In this document: positions 45,178 to 54,427 of the stretch, piece by piece
Layout of the letters: each line of letters begins with the position of its first letter
How positions within the stretch are numbered: position 1 is the first letter of the stretch
NCBI RefSeq assembly: GCF_003050785.1
Contig: NZ_QAOH01000003.1
Span: forward strand, 124,001 to 188,000
Direction of reading: 5' to 3'
DNA length: 64,000 nucleotides
Source of the DNA: Celeribacter persicus
Lineage (GTDB): Bacteria; Pseudomonadota; Alphaproteobacteria; Rhodobacterales; Rhodobacteraceae
Position numbers and translations under genes: made by a program
Notes under the pieces: generated by a model
What the model saw: the letters and a program-made list of their open reading frames with translations, nothing else
Told to the model about the DNA's origin: nothing
Database searches by the model: none

Positions 45178-47598
45178 TCACCTCAGATAGGTCGAGGAAA
45201 GAAGATCGGAAACACGCGCCAACTCGCCACGGATCTCCATGAAACGCGCGGTCGTCATGTCTTCGGTCCGGGCACAGGCGATCCCCGTCTCCAGCGGCAG
45301 GATCGCACTCAACAATTCGGACGGACGACCGTGCAACTGGGCGTTAGGCAAAGCCTCGGCATGTTTGCGCAACTCCCGCACGAGGAACAACAGCCCACGC
45401 GGGTTGTCCGCATCGAGCGCCAGAAGATCGACCACCGTATCGCGGTTGCTCTCGACCCGGTAACGGCGCTGATGGGTGATGATCGAATCGCCCACCTCGA
45501 CGGCGAGATCGAGAGAGCCTTCGGGCGCTGCCGGATCGGAAAAGGCCGCCAGAAGCGCGGCCATGGCATCGGCGCGTTCGAGCGCACGCCCGAAACTCAG
45601 AAACCGCCAGCCCGCAAACCGATACATGTTCTCATGCACGAGACCCGTAATCCCCGCGATCTTGCGCACCAGAACCGACATGGCACGGGCACAATCGTCG
45701 CCGGGTTGCACCGTCTCGGTCATCCGTTGTGCGGTTTTCAGAAGATCGCCCAGCGCCGACATACCATCGGTGGAGAACCGATCCCGCACCCGCATGGCAC
45801 AACTGCGCGCCGCTACGATCCGGGTGATCAGCGCTTCGGGCATGGGCTGCGCAAGATCAATGCCAAAGCCCGCGAGATAATCACGCAACATCCTGAGACG
45901 CGGATCGTTGCGATTGTCCGTCGCCGCCAGCCGCAGATGATAGGCGCGCACCAGACGCGCGGCGTCCTCTGTCCGTTCGATATATCGGCCCAACCAGTAA
46001 AGATTATCGGCGGCACGGGCCGGAAGCACTCCGGGACTGACCCGGCGATAGTTGCCCTCGACCCGGCGTTTCGGCCCTTCCTTGGGCAGAGGTCGGTCGG
46101 AGACGACCCAGACGTCGGCCACCGAGCCGCCGCGCTGCATCGCAAGTGCCGTGGCATCCCCCGTGCTGCCGATCCGGGCATAACCGCCCTTCATGAATTG
46201 CCAGCCGTTCGCGGTGCGCGCCGCGAACACCCGCACCGTCATGGGTCGCGGCACAACACGACCGGTCTCGCCATCGTCGACCCATGCCGGGGTGGTCGAC
46301 AACGTTACCGCCTCCTGCCCCACCAGATGATCGCCCTCCCGGTCGAGCCAGTCGGCAATCGAGCCCATCGCCGTACCGCGGAATTCGCCGCCAAGCGCCG
46401 TGGTCGCGCCCAGATCGAAAGGCAGGTCCACCGCATCCGCCGGGCCGATCAACATGTTCTGGGCATTGTCGCGCACATAATTGCGCTCATTGAGCCCACC
46501 GCACCACCAGGTGGCGATGTTCGGCAGCTTGAGGCTTTCACCCATCAGAACTTCGCTGATCCGGGGCAGGAACGCCATCATCGCCCGCATTTCCAACACG
46601 CCCGAACCCAGCGCATTAGCCATGGCAAGATGCCCTGTGCGCACGGCTTCCATCAGGCCGGGGGTTCCAATCTGCGAGGTCGGATTGAATTCCAGCGGGT
46701 CGGCAAAGCTCGCGTCGATCCGTCGCCAGAGCATGCCGAGCGGCTGCAACCCCTCTATGGTCCGCACCATGGCTTCGCCGTTCTCGACCACGATGTCCTC
46801 ACCTTCGAGCAGCATCATGCCGAGATAGCGCGCGATATAGGTGTGTTCGTAATAGGTATCGTTCGATGGCCCCGGCGTCAGAATACCGCTCATCCGCGGA
46901 TGTCTGTAGGACGGTGAGGCCAACTCCTCCGTCGCCTCACGAAAGGCGCTGAAAAAACCGGAGAGCTTATGGATATGTGCACGCGGGAAACGCTCCGGAA
47001 AAATCCGGCCCGTCGCCATGCGGTTCTCAAGCGCAAACCCTGCGCCAGAGGGGGCCTGTGTGCGATCACCCAAGACGAACCACGAGCCATCCGGCGAACG
47101 CCCGATCTCGAAGGCGATGAAATGCAGGTAATGCCCGCCGCGAGGCTCTACCCCCACCATGGGACGCAGCCATTGCGGCGAACGCGCCACCAGGTCTGCG
47201 GGGAGGTGACCGTCACTGACAAGGCTGCCGGGACCGTAGAGATCGGCCATCACCTGTTCGAGCAAATCGGCGCGCTGGGTCAGCCCCGCGCAGATATGCT
47301 CCCATTCCAGCTCATGCAGGATCACCGGAATATGGCTGAGTGGCCAGGCACGTTCGGCCAGCGGATCATTGGAATATTGCCGGAAAAACACGCCCGCATC
47401 GCGCAGGTATTGATCGCCACGTTCGAAGCGAGCGCCGATATCATCGGGCGAGAGTCGGGAAAACCGGTCGACAAAGCGCCGCCAGACGGGCCGCATCTGG
47501 CCCGTGGCGTCGAACAGCTCATCGGCCACACCGGGGGTTTGCTCATAGGCGGCAAACAGGTCCGGCTGGGCGGAGACCCGTATCGGGTTTTGCGTCAT
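45178..47598 (-). CDS. Circularly permuted ATP-grasp type 2 / alpha-E fusion protein
   Basis: An 806-residue fusion of two proteins often encoded separately. The N-terminal part (about 40-480) is a circularly permuted ATP-grasp ligase (COG2308) with LGDRTQAPSGAGFALENR, GILTPGPSNDTYYEH and the VGQEAVTLSTTP segment. The C-terminal part (about 500-800) is the helical alpha-E domain (COG2307), opening with ADNLYWLGRYIERTEDAARL. Published comparative genomics predicts these to form peptide bonds together with transglutaminases. It sits 29 bases after the DUF2126 gene. Confidence 0.9.
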   Translation of the reverse strand: MTQNPIRVSAQPDLFAAYEQTPGVADELFDATGQMRPVWRRFVDRFSRLSPDDIGARFERGDQYLRDAGVFFRQYSNDPLAERAWPLSHIPVILHELEWEHICAGLTQRADLLEQVMADLYGPGSLVSDGHLPADLVARSPQWLRPMVGVEPRGGHYLHFIAFEIGRSPDGSWFVLGDRTQAPSGAGFALENRMATGRIFPERFPRAHIHKLSGFFSAFREATEELASPSYRHPRMSGILTPGPSNDTYYEHTYIARYLGMMLLEGEDIVVENGEAMVRTIEGLQPLGMLWRRIDASFADPLEFNPTSQIGTPGLMEAVRTGHLAMANALGSGVLEMRAMMAFLPRISEVLMGESLKLPNIATWWCGGLNERNYVRDNAQNMLIGPADAVDLPFDLGATTALGGEFRGTAMGSIADWLDREGDHLVGQEAVTLSTTPAWVDDGETGRVVPRPMTVRVFAARTANGWQFMKGGYARIGSTGDATALAMQRGGSVADVWVVSDRPLPKEGPKRRVEGNYRRVSPGVLPARAADNLYWLGRYIERTEDAARLVRAYHLRLAATDNRNDPRLRMLRDYLAGFGIDLAQPMPEALITRIVAARSCAMRVRDRFSTDGMSALGDLLKTAQRMTETVQPGDDCARAMSVLVRKIAGITGLVHENMYRFAGWRFLSFGRALERADAMAALLAAFSDPAAPEGSLDLAVEVGDSIITHQRRYRVESNRDTVVDLLALDADNPRGLLFLVRELRKHAEALPNAQLHGRPSELLSAILPLETGIACARTEDMTTARFMEIRGELARVSDLLSSTYLR

Positions 47599-47627
47599 CG
47601 CGAAGTCCGATCTCGTCGTCAGGTGTC

Positions 47628-50600
47628 TCAGATGAGTCCAATGGGCCGTCTGAGGTCAAGCGTCAAGGGAAACTCCGGGTGCGGCATTTCGGTTCCCGGC
47701 GTATAGCTTCCGGGGGTATGACCATAGGGTTCGAACCGTGCGAGACGCCGCGCCTCGGCCTCGTTGCCATTGACCGGGAAGGTTTCGTAATTCCGTCCGC
47801 CGGGGTGCGCGACATGATAGGTACACCCGGCGATGGGCCGCCCTGTCCAGTCGTCATAGATGTCGAAATGCAGCGGTGCGTTGACGGGAAGGACCGGGTG
47901 CAGCGCTTCGGGCGGTTGCCAAGCCTTGAACCGCACACCCGCGACGGAAACGCCCGAGGTCTGGGTCCGCGCCAAGGGCACGGGGCGGCGGTTGCACATG
48001 ATCCGATAGCGGTCCTGATGCAGCGTGGTCATCTTGACCTGAAGCCGTTCGACGGAACTGTCGGTGTAGCGCACCGTGCCGCCGATGGCGCCGGTTTCGC
48101 CCAACACATGCCAAGGCTCCAAAGCCTGACGCACTTCGAGATGCACGCCTTCCGCCTCGATCTGGCCGCAGAAGGGAAAGCGGAATTCGGCCTGCGCCTT
48201 GAACCACTCGGGGTCCATCTCGAAGCCGTGGTGTTTAAGATCGGCCAGAAGCGACAGCAGGTCTTCCCACAGGTAATGCGGCAGCATGAAGCGGTCGTGC
48301 AGCACCGTGCCCCAGCGCACGGGCTTGCCCTCGACCGGCGCGTTCCAGCAGCGCGCGATGATGGCGCGCAGGAGCAGTTGCTGCGCGAGAGACATGCGCG
48401 GGTCTGGCGGCATCTCGAAGCCGCGGAACTCCACAAGGCCAAGCCGTCCGGTCGGTCCGTCGGGGGAATAGAGTTTGTCGATACAAATCTCTGCCCGGTG
48501 GGTGTTGCCGGTCACGTCCGTCAGCATGTTCCTGAGCAGCCGGTCAACGAGCCACGCGGGCGGCACGGCACCCTCGCTCGGCGGTTTGATCTGCGACAGC
48601 GCAATCTCAAGCTCGTAAAGCGTATCGTGCCGCGCCTCGTCGATGCGCGGCGCCTGAGAGGTCGGGCCGATGAAAAGACCGGAAAACAGGTAGGACAGAG
48701 ACGGGTGTCTTTGCCAGATCAGGATCAGCGACTTGAGCAAATCCGGACGGCGCAGAAACGGGCTATCCGACGGCGTCGCACCGCCCACGACAACGTGGTT
48801 TCCGCCGCCCGTGCCGGTGTGGCGACCGTCGATCATGAACTTGTCGGCACCCAGACGCGACTGCCGCGCCTCTTCATAGATCGCTTCCGTGGTGGCGACA
48901 CAATCCTCCCAGCTATGCGCCGGATGGATGTTTACCTCAATCACGCCCGGATCGGGGGCGACGCGAATGACATTGAGACGCGGATCGTGCGGCGGGGAAT
49001 AGCCCTCGATATGGATCGGCAGGCCAAGCTCCTCGGCGGTGGTCTCCGCCGTCGCGAGCAATTCGAGGTAATCCTCCAAGGTCTCACAAGGCGGCATGAA
49101 CAGGCACAACCGCCCGTCGCGCGGCTCGATGGTGATCGCGGTGCGCACCTGCCCGCCTGCCGGATCGACGCCCTGCGCCATGATTTTTTGGCGTTCCACG
49201 CCGTCGCCCTGCGCCTCGGACACCGGCTGGCTATGCCCTTCCGACGTCTCGGGCAACATCTCGGCGCGTTCTTTCACCTCCAATGCGATGCGCGCGGCCT
49301 CTTCCTGTTCCATCCGGGCGATCTCTTGGCGCACCTTTTTGCGGCGTTCGTCGAGTGCGGCATGGAAATCCGGCAGGGGCGCGTGATCCATCATCGGATC
49401 GGCAGGGTAGGAATAGGGATAGGCAGCGGGCGGAATATATGGCAGCGCATTCAAGGGCAGGCGAAATCCCACCGGGCTGTCGCCGGGGATCAGGAACAGA
49501 TGCCCGCGCCGGGTTTTCCAAAGCTCGGAGAGCCAGCGCGACCCGGCCTTCGATTGCCAGCGCTGGATCGGCAGGACAAAACCCGAAGGCTCGGTCAGCC
49601 CGCGCGAGAAGACACGGGCGAAACGGGCGCGGTCTTCGGGGTTCTTGAGCTTGGAATTCTCCGGCGTGACGTTGTCCGGCAGAAGCGATTCCTTCAAAAT
49701 CCACTCGCCGGGGTCCTCATAGGCAGGCTGGGCATTTTCCGGATCGACCCCGAGATGTTGCGCGAAGCTGCGCATGAAATCGCCCGCGTCTTTCGCCCCT
49801 GCCGGGCTGGGCGTATCCTCTCTGGCGATCAGGTTCGGGTTCTTCCACACCGGTTTGCCATCATGTCGCCAGTAAAGCGAAAACGTCCAGCGTGGCAGGC
49901 TCTCGCCCGGATACCATTTGCCCTGTCCGTAATGCAGGAATCCACTGGGCGCGAAGCGATCCCGTAGACGGCGAATGAGCGTATCGGCCAGCCCGCGTTT
50001 CTGCGGCCCGACGGCGGCAGTGTTCCATTCGTCGCTCTCGAAATCGTCGATCGACACGAAGGTTGGCTCGCCGCCCATCGTGAGGCGCACATCACCGTCT
50101 TTCAGCGCTTCGTCCACCTTACGCCCCATGGCGTTGAGCTTGTCCCAGCTTTCCTCGGAGAAGGGCTTGGTAATCCGGGGATGTTCCGCCACGCGTTTGA
50201 CCTGCATGTCGAAATCGAACGTGACTTCAGGCGTGCCGAGCGAGGAATACCCCCCGGCAATCGGAGCGGCGTTACGATAATGCGGTGTGGCGACCAGCGG
50301 GATATGACTTTCGCCGGTCAAAAGCCCGGAGGTCGGATCGAGCCCGATCCAGCCCGCGCCGGGTAGGAACACCTCGCACCAGGCGTGCAGATCGGTGAAA
50401 TCGTGATCCGTCCCTGAAGGCCCGTCGAGCGCCTCAAGATCGGGCTTGAGCTGAATGAGATAGCCGGAGACAAAGCGCGCAGCAAAGCCCAAATGGCGCA
50501 GCACCTGCACAAGCAACCACGAACTGTCGCGACAGGAGCCGGACTTGCACGACAGTGTTTCATCCGGCGTCTGCACTCCCGCCTCCATGCGGATGGTGTA

Positions 50601-51083
50601 ATCCACATACTCGGAGATTTTGGCATTCAGACCGACAAGGAAATCGACCGTGCGTTCCTTCTCGCCTTCTTTGGGAAAATCGAGTGACCCCATGAACTGC
50701 GCCAGAAGCGGGCCTTCAGGCTCCGGCGTGCGGTAGATCACCAGATCGTCCTTGAGATCATCCGGGTACTCGAACGGCCAGTGTTCCGCGCTTTCCTCAA
50801 CAAAAAAATCGAACGGGTTATAGACCGTCATATCGGCGACCAGATCGACCTCGATCTTGAACTCGCGCACCGGCTCCGGGAAGACGAAGCGCGACTGCCA
50901 GTTGCCATATGGATCCTGCTGGTGGTTCACGAAATGGCCTGCGGGCGTCACCTTGAGCGCGTGCGAAATCACCCGTGTACGGGAATGCGGCGCGGGGCGC
51001 AGGCGGATGATCTGGGGGCTAAGCTCGACATTGCGATCGTATTTGTAATGGGTGACGTGATGAATGGATGCGTAGATCGCCAT
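47628..51083 (-). CDS. Transglutaminase-DUF2126 fusion protein
   Basis: A very long 1151-residue protein. Residues 1-270 are a transglutaminase module with triad C184 (SGSCRDSSW), H233 (DLHAWC) and D249 (GLDPTSG). The remainder is DUF2126 (COG4196), including EPTFVSIDDFES near 345, a circular charged region around 590-640 and the HTGTGGGNHVVVGGA segment near 755. The DUF2126 part is predicted in the literature to have a glutamine-synthetase-like ligase fold. It heads the operon with the ATP-grasp/alpha-E and transglutaminase genes. Confidence 0.9.
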   Translation of the reverse strand: MAIYASIHHVTHYKYDRNVELSPQIIRLRPAPHSRTRVISHALKVTPAGHFVNHQQDPYGNWQSRFVFPEPVREFKIEVDLVADMTVYNPFDFFVEESAEHWPFEYPDDLKDDLVIYRTPEPEGPLLAQFMGSLDFPKEGEKERTVDFLVGLNAKISEYVDYTIRMEAGVQTPDETLSCKSGSCRDSSWLLVQVLRHLGFAARFVSGYLIQLKPDLEALDGPSGTDHDFTDLHAWCEVFLPGAGWIGLDPTSGLLTGESHIPLVATPHYRNAAPIAGGYSSLGTPEVTFDFDMQVKRVAEHPRITKPFSEESWDKLNAMGRKVDEALKDGDVRLTMGGEPTFVSIDDFESDEWNTAAVGPQKRGLADTLIRRLRDRFAPSGFLHYGQGKWYPGESLPRWTFSLYWRHDGKPVWKNPNLIAREDTPSPAGAKDAGDFMRSFAQHLGVDPENAQPAYEDPGEWILKESLLPDNVTPENSKLKNPEDRARFARVFSRGLTEPSGFVLPIQRWQSKAGSRWLSELWKTRRGHLFLIPGDSPVGFRLPLNALPYIPPAAYPYSYPADPMMDHAPLPDFHAALDERRKKVRQEIARMEQEEAARIALEVKERAEMLPETSEGHSQPVSEAQGDGVERQKIMAQGVDPAGGQVRTAITIEPRDGRLCLFMPPCETLEDYLELLATAETTAEELGLPIHIEGYSPPHDPRLNVIRVAPDPGVIEVNIHPAHSWEDCVATTEAIYEEARQSRLGADKFMIDGRHTGTGGGNHVVVGGATPSDSPFLRRPDLLKSLILIWQRHPSLSYLFSGLFIGPTSQAPRIDEARHDTLYELEIALSQIKPPSEGAVPPAWLVDRLLRNMLTDVTGNTHRAEICIDKLYSPDGPTGRLGLVEFRGFEMPPDPRMSLAQQLLLRAIIARCWNAPVEGKPVRWGTVLHDRFMLPHYLWEDLLSLLADLKHHGFEMDPEWFKAQAEFRFPFCGQIEAEGVHLEVRQALEPWHVLGETGAIGGTVRYTDSSVERLQVKMTTLHQDRYRIMCNRRPVPLARTQTSGVSVAGVRFKAWQPPEALHPVLPVNAPLHFDIYDDWTGRPIAGCTYHVAHPGGRNYETFPVNGNEAEARRLARFEPYGHTPGSYTPGTEMPHPEFPLTLDLRRPIGLI

Positions 51084-51224
51084 AGTCCTGACTTCGCCCT
51101 CTCGCGGCCTCGTATACCGTCAGATTAGAAGGCGGCCCCAAAGGCTTCACGGCGAAAACGCAACGTCCTGCCGGAATCGCGAGAGATTCAGGCAGGGCGC
51201 TTAATTTTTCATCGCGGCTCTCCC

Positions 51225-52604
51225 TCAGAGATCGAAACTCTGCCCCACGGAGGGCATCTCGACCTCCGACACGTCCAGCGTCCCGGCAAAGGCCTTCATC
51301 GCGTGGGCCTCGCCGTGGACGAGGAACACGCGTTGGGGCTTGCCGGTCAGCGCCAGCCAGTGCCGCAAATCGTCGGCATCGGCATGGGCGGAAAACCCGT
51401 TGATCGTGTGGATCTGCGCACGCACCGGGATCATCTCGCCGAAAAGTTTCACCTCTTTCGCACCGTCAATGATAATCCGCGCCAAAGTACCCTCAGCGGC
51501 ATATCCCACGAAAATCACGGAACAATCCGCCTGCGACAGATTATGGCGCAGATGGTGACGCACCCGTCCTCCGGTGCACATGCCGGAGCCCGCCATGATC
51601 ACGGCACCGGAGCGAATACGGTTCAGCGCCATCGAGTCCTGCGCCTCACGGGTGAAATGCAGCTCCGGCAGATCAAACGGGTCCTTACCGGCCCGGAACT
51701 GATCGCGCAGCTCGGGCCGCATGACGTCCTGATGACGTTTGAAAATCCTTGTGGCGGAGATCGCCATGGGCGAGTCGAGGAATACCGGCATGGAGCGCCT
51801 GATGCGCCCCTTGCTCATGCCATCGCGGAGAAACCAGAGCAATTCCTGCGCCCGCTCCAAGGCGAAAGTCGGAATAATGACATTTCCACCCCGCACATCC
51901 GCCGCATTGACCGCATCGTAGAATTCCTCGACCGAGGCCTCCAGACTGCGGTGATCGCGGTCTCCATAGGTGGTTTCCATGATCACCACGTCCACATCGT
52001 CCGGCGGCACGGGATTGTTGAGAAGCGGACGCTCCTGCGGCCCGAGATCGCCGGAGAACAGCACCACCTTGCGCCGCCCGTTCTCCGACAGTTCCAGCCG
52101 GATCGAGGCGGAGCCAAGGATATGACCCGCATCAAAGTAAGTCGCAGTGATGCCGGGAAACAGGTGTATCGGCTGGCGGTAGACGGCATTGCGCCCGAAC
52201 AGATCGACCGCATCGAGCGCATCCATCGTGTCGTAAAGCGGCTCATTGTGACCGCCGCGTTCGCCATGGCGATGGTGGCGGCGCGCTTCTTCCTCGTGGA
52301 GATGAGCCGAGTCCATCATCACCAGACGCGCCAGATCGCGTGTCGCGGAAGTGGCGATGATTTCGCCCTCGAACCCGCGTTTGACCAGCAAAGGCAGACG
52401 TCCGCAGTGGTCGAGATGCGCATGGGTCAACAGCACCACGTCGATGTCTTTCGGATTGAACCCGAAATCGGCGGCATTGTCGTCATGCAACTCATGCCCA
52501 CCCTGAAACATGCCGCAATCGACGAGGATCTTCTTGCCTCCGCATTCGATCAGATGGCACGAGCCCGTGACTTGCCGGGCGGCTCCATGGAAGGAAATTT
52601 TCAT
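51225..52604 (-). CDS. Beta-CASP metallo-beta-lactamase-fold protein (RNA-processing type)
   Basis: A 459-residue MBL-fold hydrolase of the beta-CASP group (Ysh1/CPSF73-like), which usually acts on RNA. The zinc motif THAHLDHCG has H61, H63, D65 and H66. Later ligands are in DAGHILGSAS and FSGDLG, and the beta-CASP end motifs are GSGMCTGGRVRHHL and GFSAHADADDL. Its stop follows the N-ATPase genes, and it overlaps the LOG gene by four bases (ATGA), so it is the last gene of that operon. Its substrate is not evident. Confidence 0.9.
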   Translation of the reverse strand: MKISFHGAARQVTGSCHLIECGGKKILVDCGMFQGGHELHDDNAADFGFNPKDIDVVLLTHAHLDHCGRLPLLVKRGFEGEIIATSATRDLARLVMMDSAHLHEEEARRHHRHGERGGHNEPLYDTMDALDAVDLFGRNAVYRQPIHLFPGITATYFDAGHILGSASIRLELSENGRRKVVLFSGDLGPQERPLLNNPVPPDDVDVVIMETTYGDRDHRSLEASVEEFYDAVNAADVRGGNVIIPTFALERAQELLWFLRDGMSKGRIRRSMPVFLDSPMAISATRIFKRHQDVMRPELRDQFRAGKDPFDLPELHFTREAQDSMALNRIRSGAVIMAGSGMCTGGRVRHHLRHNLSQADCSVIFVGYAAEGTLARIIIDGAKEVKLFGEMIPVRAQIHTINGFSAHADADDLRHWLALTGKPQRVFLVHGEAHAMKAFAGTLDVSEVEMPSVGQSFDL

Positions 52605-53575
52605 TCCGGTCTCCTTTCAGGCGGGGCGACGAGATTGCGACCGGTGCGCGCATACCAACGCAGGATGTCGTCCCAGATTTCCTGCGCCTCTTCCGCGAAC
52701 CAGAAGAGATCGCGGTCTTCCGGGTCGATCACGCCTTCCTCCATGAGGAAATCGATATCGAATGCCCGGGACCAATACTCTTCCCCGACAAGAATCACCG
52801 GCACCGGATGAATTTTCCGCGTCTGGATCAGGGTGAGCGTTTCAAACAGCTCATCGAGCGTGCCGTAACCGCCGGGAAACACCACCAGAGCCCGCGCACG
52901 CAGCAGAAAATGTAGCTTGCGCAGGGCGAAATAGCGAAACCGGAAACACAGATCCGGCGTGATATAGGGGTTCGGGAATTGCTCTCGCGGCAGGTTGATA
53001 TTGAGACCCACTGTGCGCGATCCGGACTCGGAAGCGCCACGGTTCGCCGCCTCCATCATCCCCGGGCCGCCACCTGTCACGACAACAAGCCGATTGCCAT
53101 GCGGTCCTTCCTGCGCGCCGACGATACGTCCGAATTCCCGTGCAACGTCGTAATAGCGACTTTTCTCGGCGACCCGTTCGGCAATCGAGAGTTTCTGTTT
53201 CAGGCCCGTGTCATTTGGGCAGGTCGCACACTCCGCCTTCAGCCGCTCGACCCGCGCCCACGCGACGGATGGCTCGGGAATGCGTGTGCCTCCGAAGACG
53301 ACGATGGAATGGGCGATGCCCTGTTCCCGCAGCAAACTCTCCGCCTTCTGGTAATCGAGCATCAATCGCGTGCCGCGCATCTCGTCTTCGTTGAGAAAAT
53401 CCACGTCCTCATCGGCAAGACGATAATTCGGGCTGTCCATGATCCGGCGGATCAACTCGGGGGCCTGCTCATCCTCGCGTTCCGATTTCGGCATGCATTC
53501 CGGCAGTTCGACCTCGCGCGTGTCCTCACGCACGGGCAAGGGCTTGCGCGCGGTATTCTCCGGTGTTCTGGCCAT
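52601..53575 (-). CDS. LOG-family (TIGR00730) Rossmann-fold protein
   Basis: A 324-residue LOG-family protein. The GGGPGMMEAANRGA motif (168-181) and PGGYGTLDE (234-242) identify the LOG/lysine-decarboxylase-like fold; members with this motif are nucleotide 5'-monophosphate phosphoribohydrolases, releasing bases from nucleotides. The 80-residue N-terminal extension is unusual for small LOG proteins. GAGGAGGAGG precedes the ATG. It starts 12 bases after atpG, so it is co-transcribed with the ATPase. Confidence 0.88.
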   Translation of the reverse strand: MARTPENTARKPLPVREDTREVELPECMPKSEREDEQAPELIRRIMDSPNYRLADEDVDFLNEDEMRGTRLMLDYQKAESLLREQGIAHSIVVFGGTRIPEPSVAWARVERLKAECATCPNDTGLKQKLSIAERVAEKSRYYDVAREFGRIVGAQEGPHGNRLVVVTGGGPGMMEAANRGASESGSRTVGLNINLPREQFPNPYITPDLCFRFRYFALRKLHFLLRARALVVFPGGYGTLDELFETLTLIQTRKIHPVPVILVGEEYWSRAFDIDFLMEEGVIDPEDRDLFWFAEEAQEIWDDILRWYARTGRNLVAPPERRPE

Positions 53576-53587
53576 CGGCCCTCCTCC

Positions 53588-54427
53588 TCAGGCGTGCATG
53601 AGGCTTGCGGTCGCAAGCTCCACAATCTCGCCCGTAATCTCCTCCTGTCGCAGTCGCCGCGAGGTCCTGATCATCTCGTCGAGCGTCTCCTCGGTGTTCT
53701 CCTGAGCGGCGATCATCGCCCGCATCCGGGCTTCGTTCTCCGCCGCGAAAGACAGCATGACCGCCTCGCTCAGTTCCGCAAAAATGTATTCTTCCACAAG
53801 GCTTTGCAAGAGCTGCCCCGGCGGCAGGGTGGTCTCGGGCGCAATCTGTGTTTTCGGCATGGGAAAGCGGCTGTAGTCGAAGGGCACCAGCGTTTTGCAC
53901 ACCACTTTCATCTCTTCCGAACCGTCAGGACTGGCATGCACCACGCTCACTTGGCTCAGAGTGCCCTGCGTGAAAATCGCGTCCGTGAGCCGTGTCGCCA
54001 GCGTCGTGGTCTGGGCGGCATGCAGGACCATCGGCGCGGACCATGAGACCGTCAACTTGCGCTCTTCCGCAACCGACAGACCCCGATCCCCGATCAGGAA
54101 CAGCTCCGCTCCGTCCACACATTCCGCTTTCCCCGCATCGAACACACGCTCGGAATAGGTGCCCGCGAACCCCTGCTCCGCCGCAAAGACCAGCACGACA
54201 TGACGACCCGCTCTCCCCGAGGCACTCCCCGCATCCGGCAGGGGCAACAGGGTCAGCGCTTCGCCGATCGCCGTGCCGATGGTGGCGGCATAGGTCCGGA
54301 TACTGTCGAGATGCTGATGCGCGTCCTGCACCCGCGAGGCCGCAATCCCGCGCATCGCGGTGATCACCGACGAGAGCTTGTGGACCGTCTCGATCCGCGC
54401 GGAAATTTCGGCAAAGCGTTCACTCAT
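53588..54427 (-). CDS. atpG: N-ATPase subunit gamma
   Basis: Central-stalk subunit of a rotary ATPase, 279 residues. The N-terminal helix has [23 protein letters not shown] (about 11-33), the region inside the alpha/beta ring. The C-terminal helix has the usual [22 protein letters not shown] pattern. The Rossmann-like core lies between ([15 protein letters not shown]). The start overlaps the atpA stop by four bases. It ends the ATPase gene set proper. Confidence 0.93.
   Translation of the reverse strand: MSERFAEISARIETVHKLSSVITAMRGIAASRVQDAHQHLDSIRTYAATIGTAIGEALTLLPLPDAGSASGRAGRHVVLVFAAEQGFAGTYSERVFDAGKAECVDGAELFLIGDRGLSVAEERKLTVSWSAPMVLHAAQTTTLATRLTDAIFTQGTLSQVSVVHASPDGSEEMKVVCKTLVPFDYSRFPMPKTQIAPETTLPPGQLLQSLVEEYIFAELSEAVMLSFAAENEARMRAMIAAQENTEETLDEMIRTSRRLRQEEITGEIVELATASLMHA

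Noticed and set aside
44803-46917. A 704-codon plus-strand open frame rich in His and Arg
   Set aside because: It is antisense to the ATP-grasp/alpha-E and transglutaminase genes; the composition is typical of shadow frames in high-GC DNA.
47340-49967. An 875-codon plus-strand open frame
   Set aside because: It is antisense to the transglutaminase-DUF2126 gene, whose Cys-His-Asp triad is clear.
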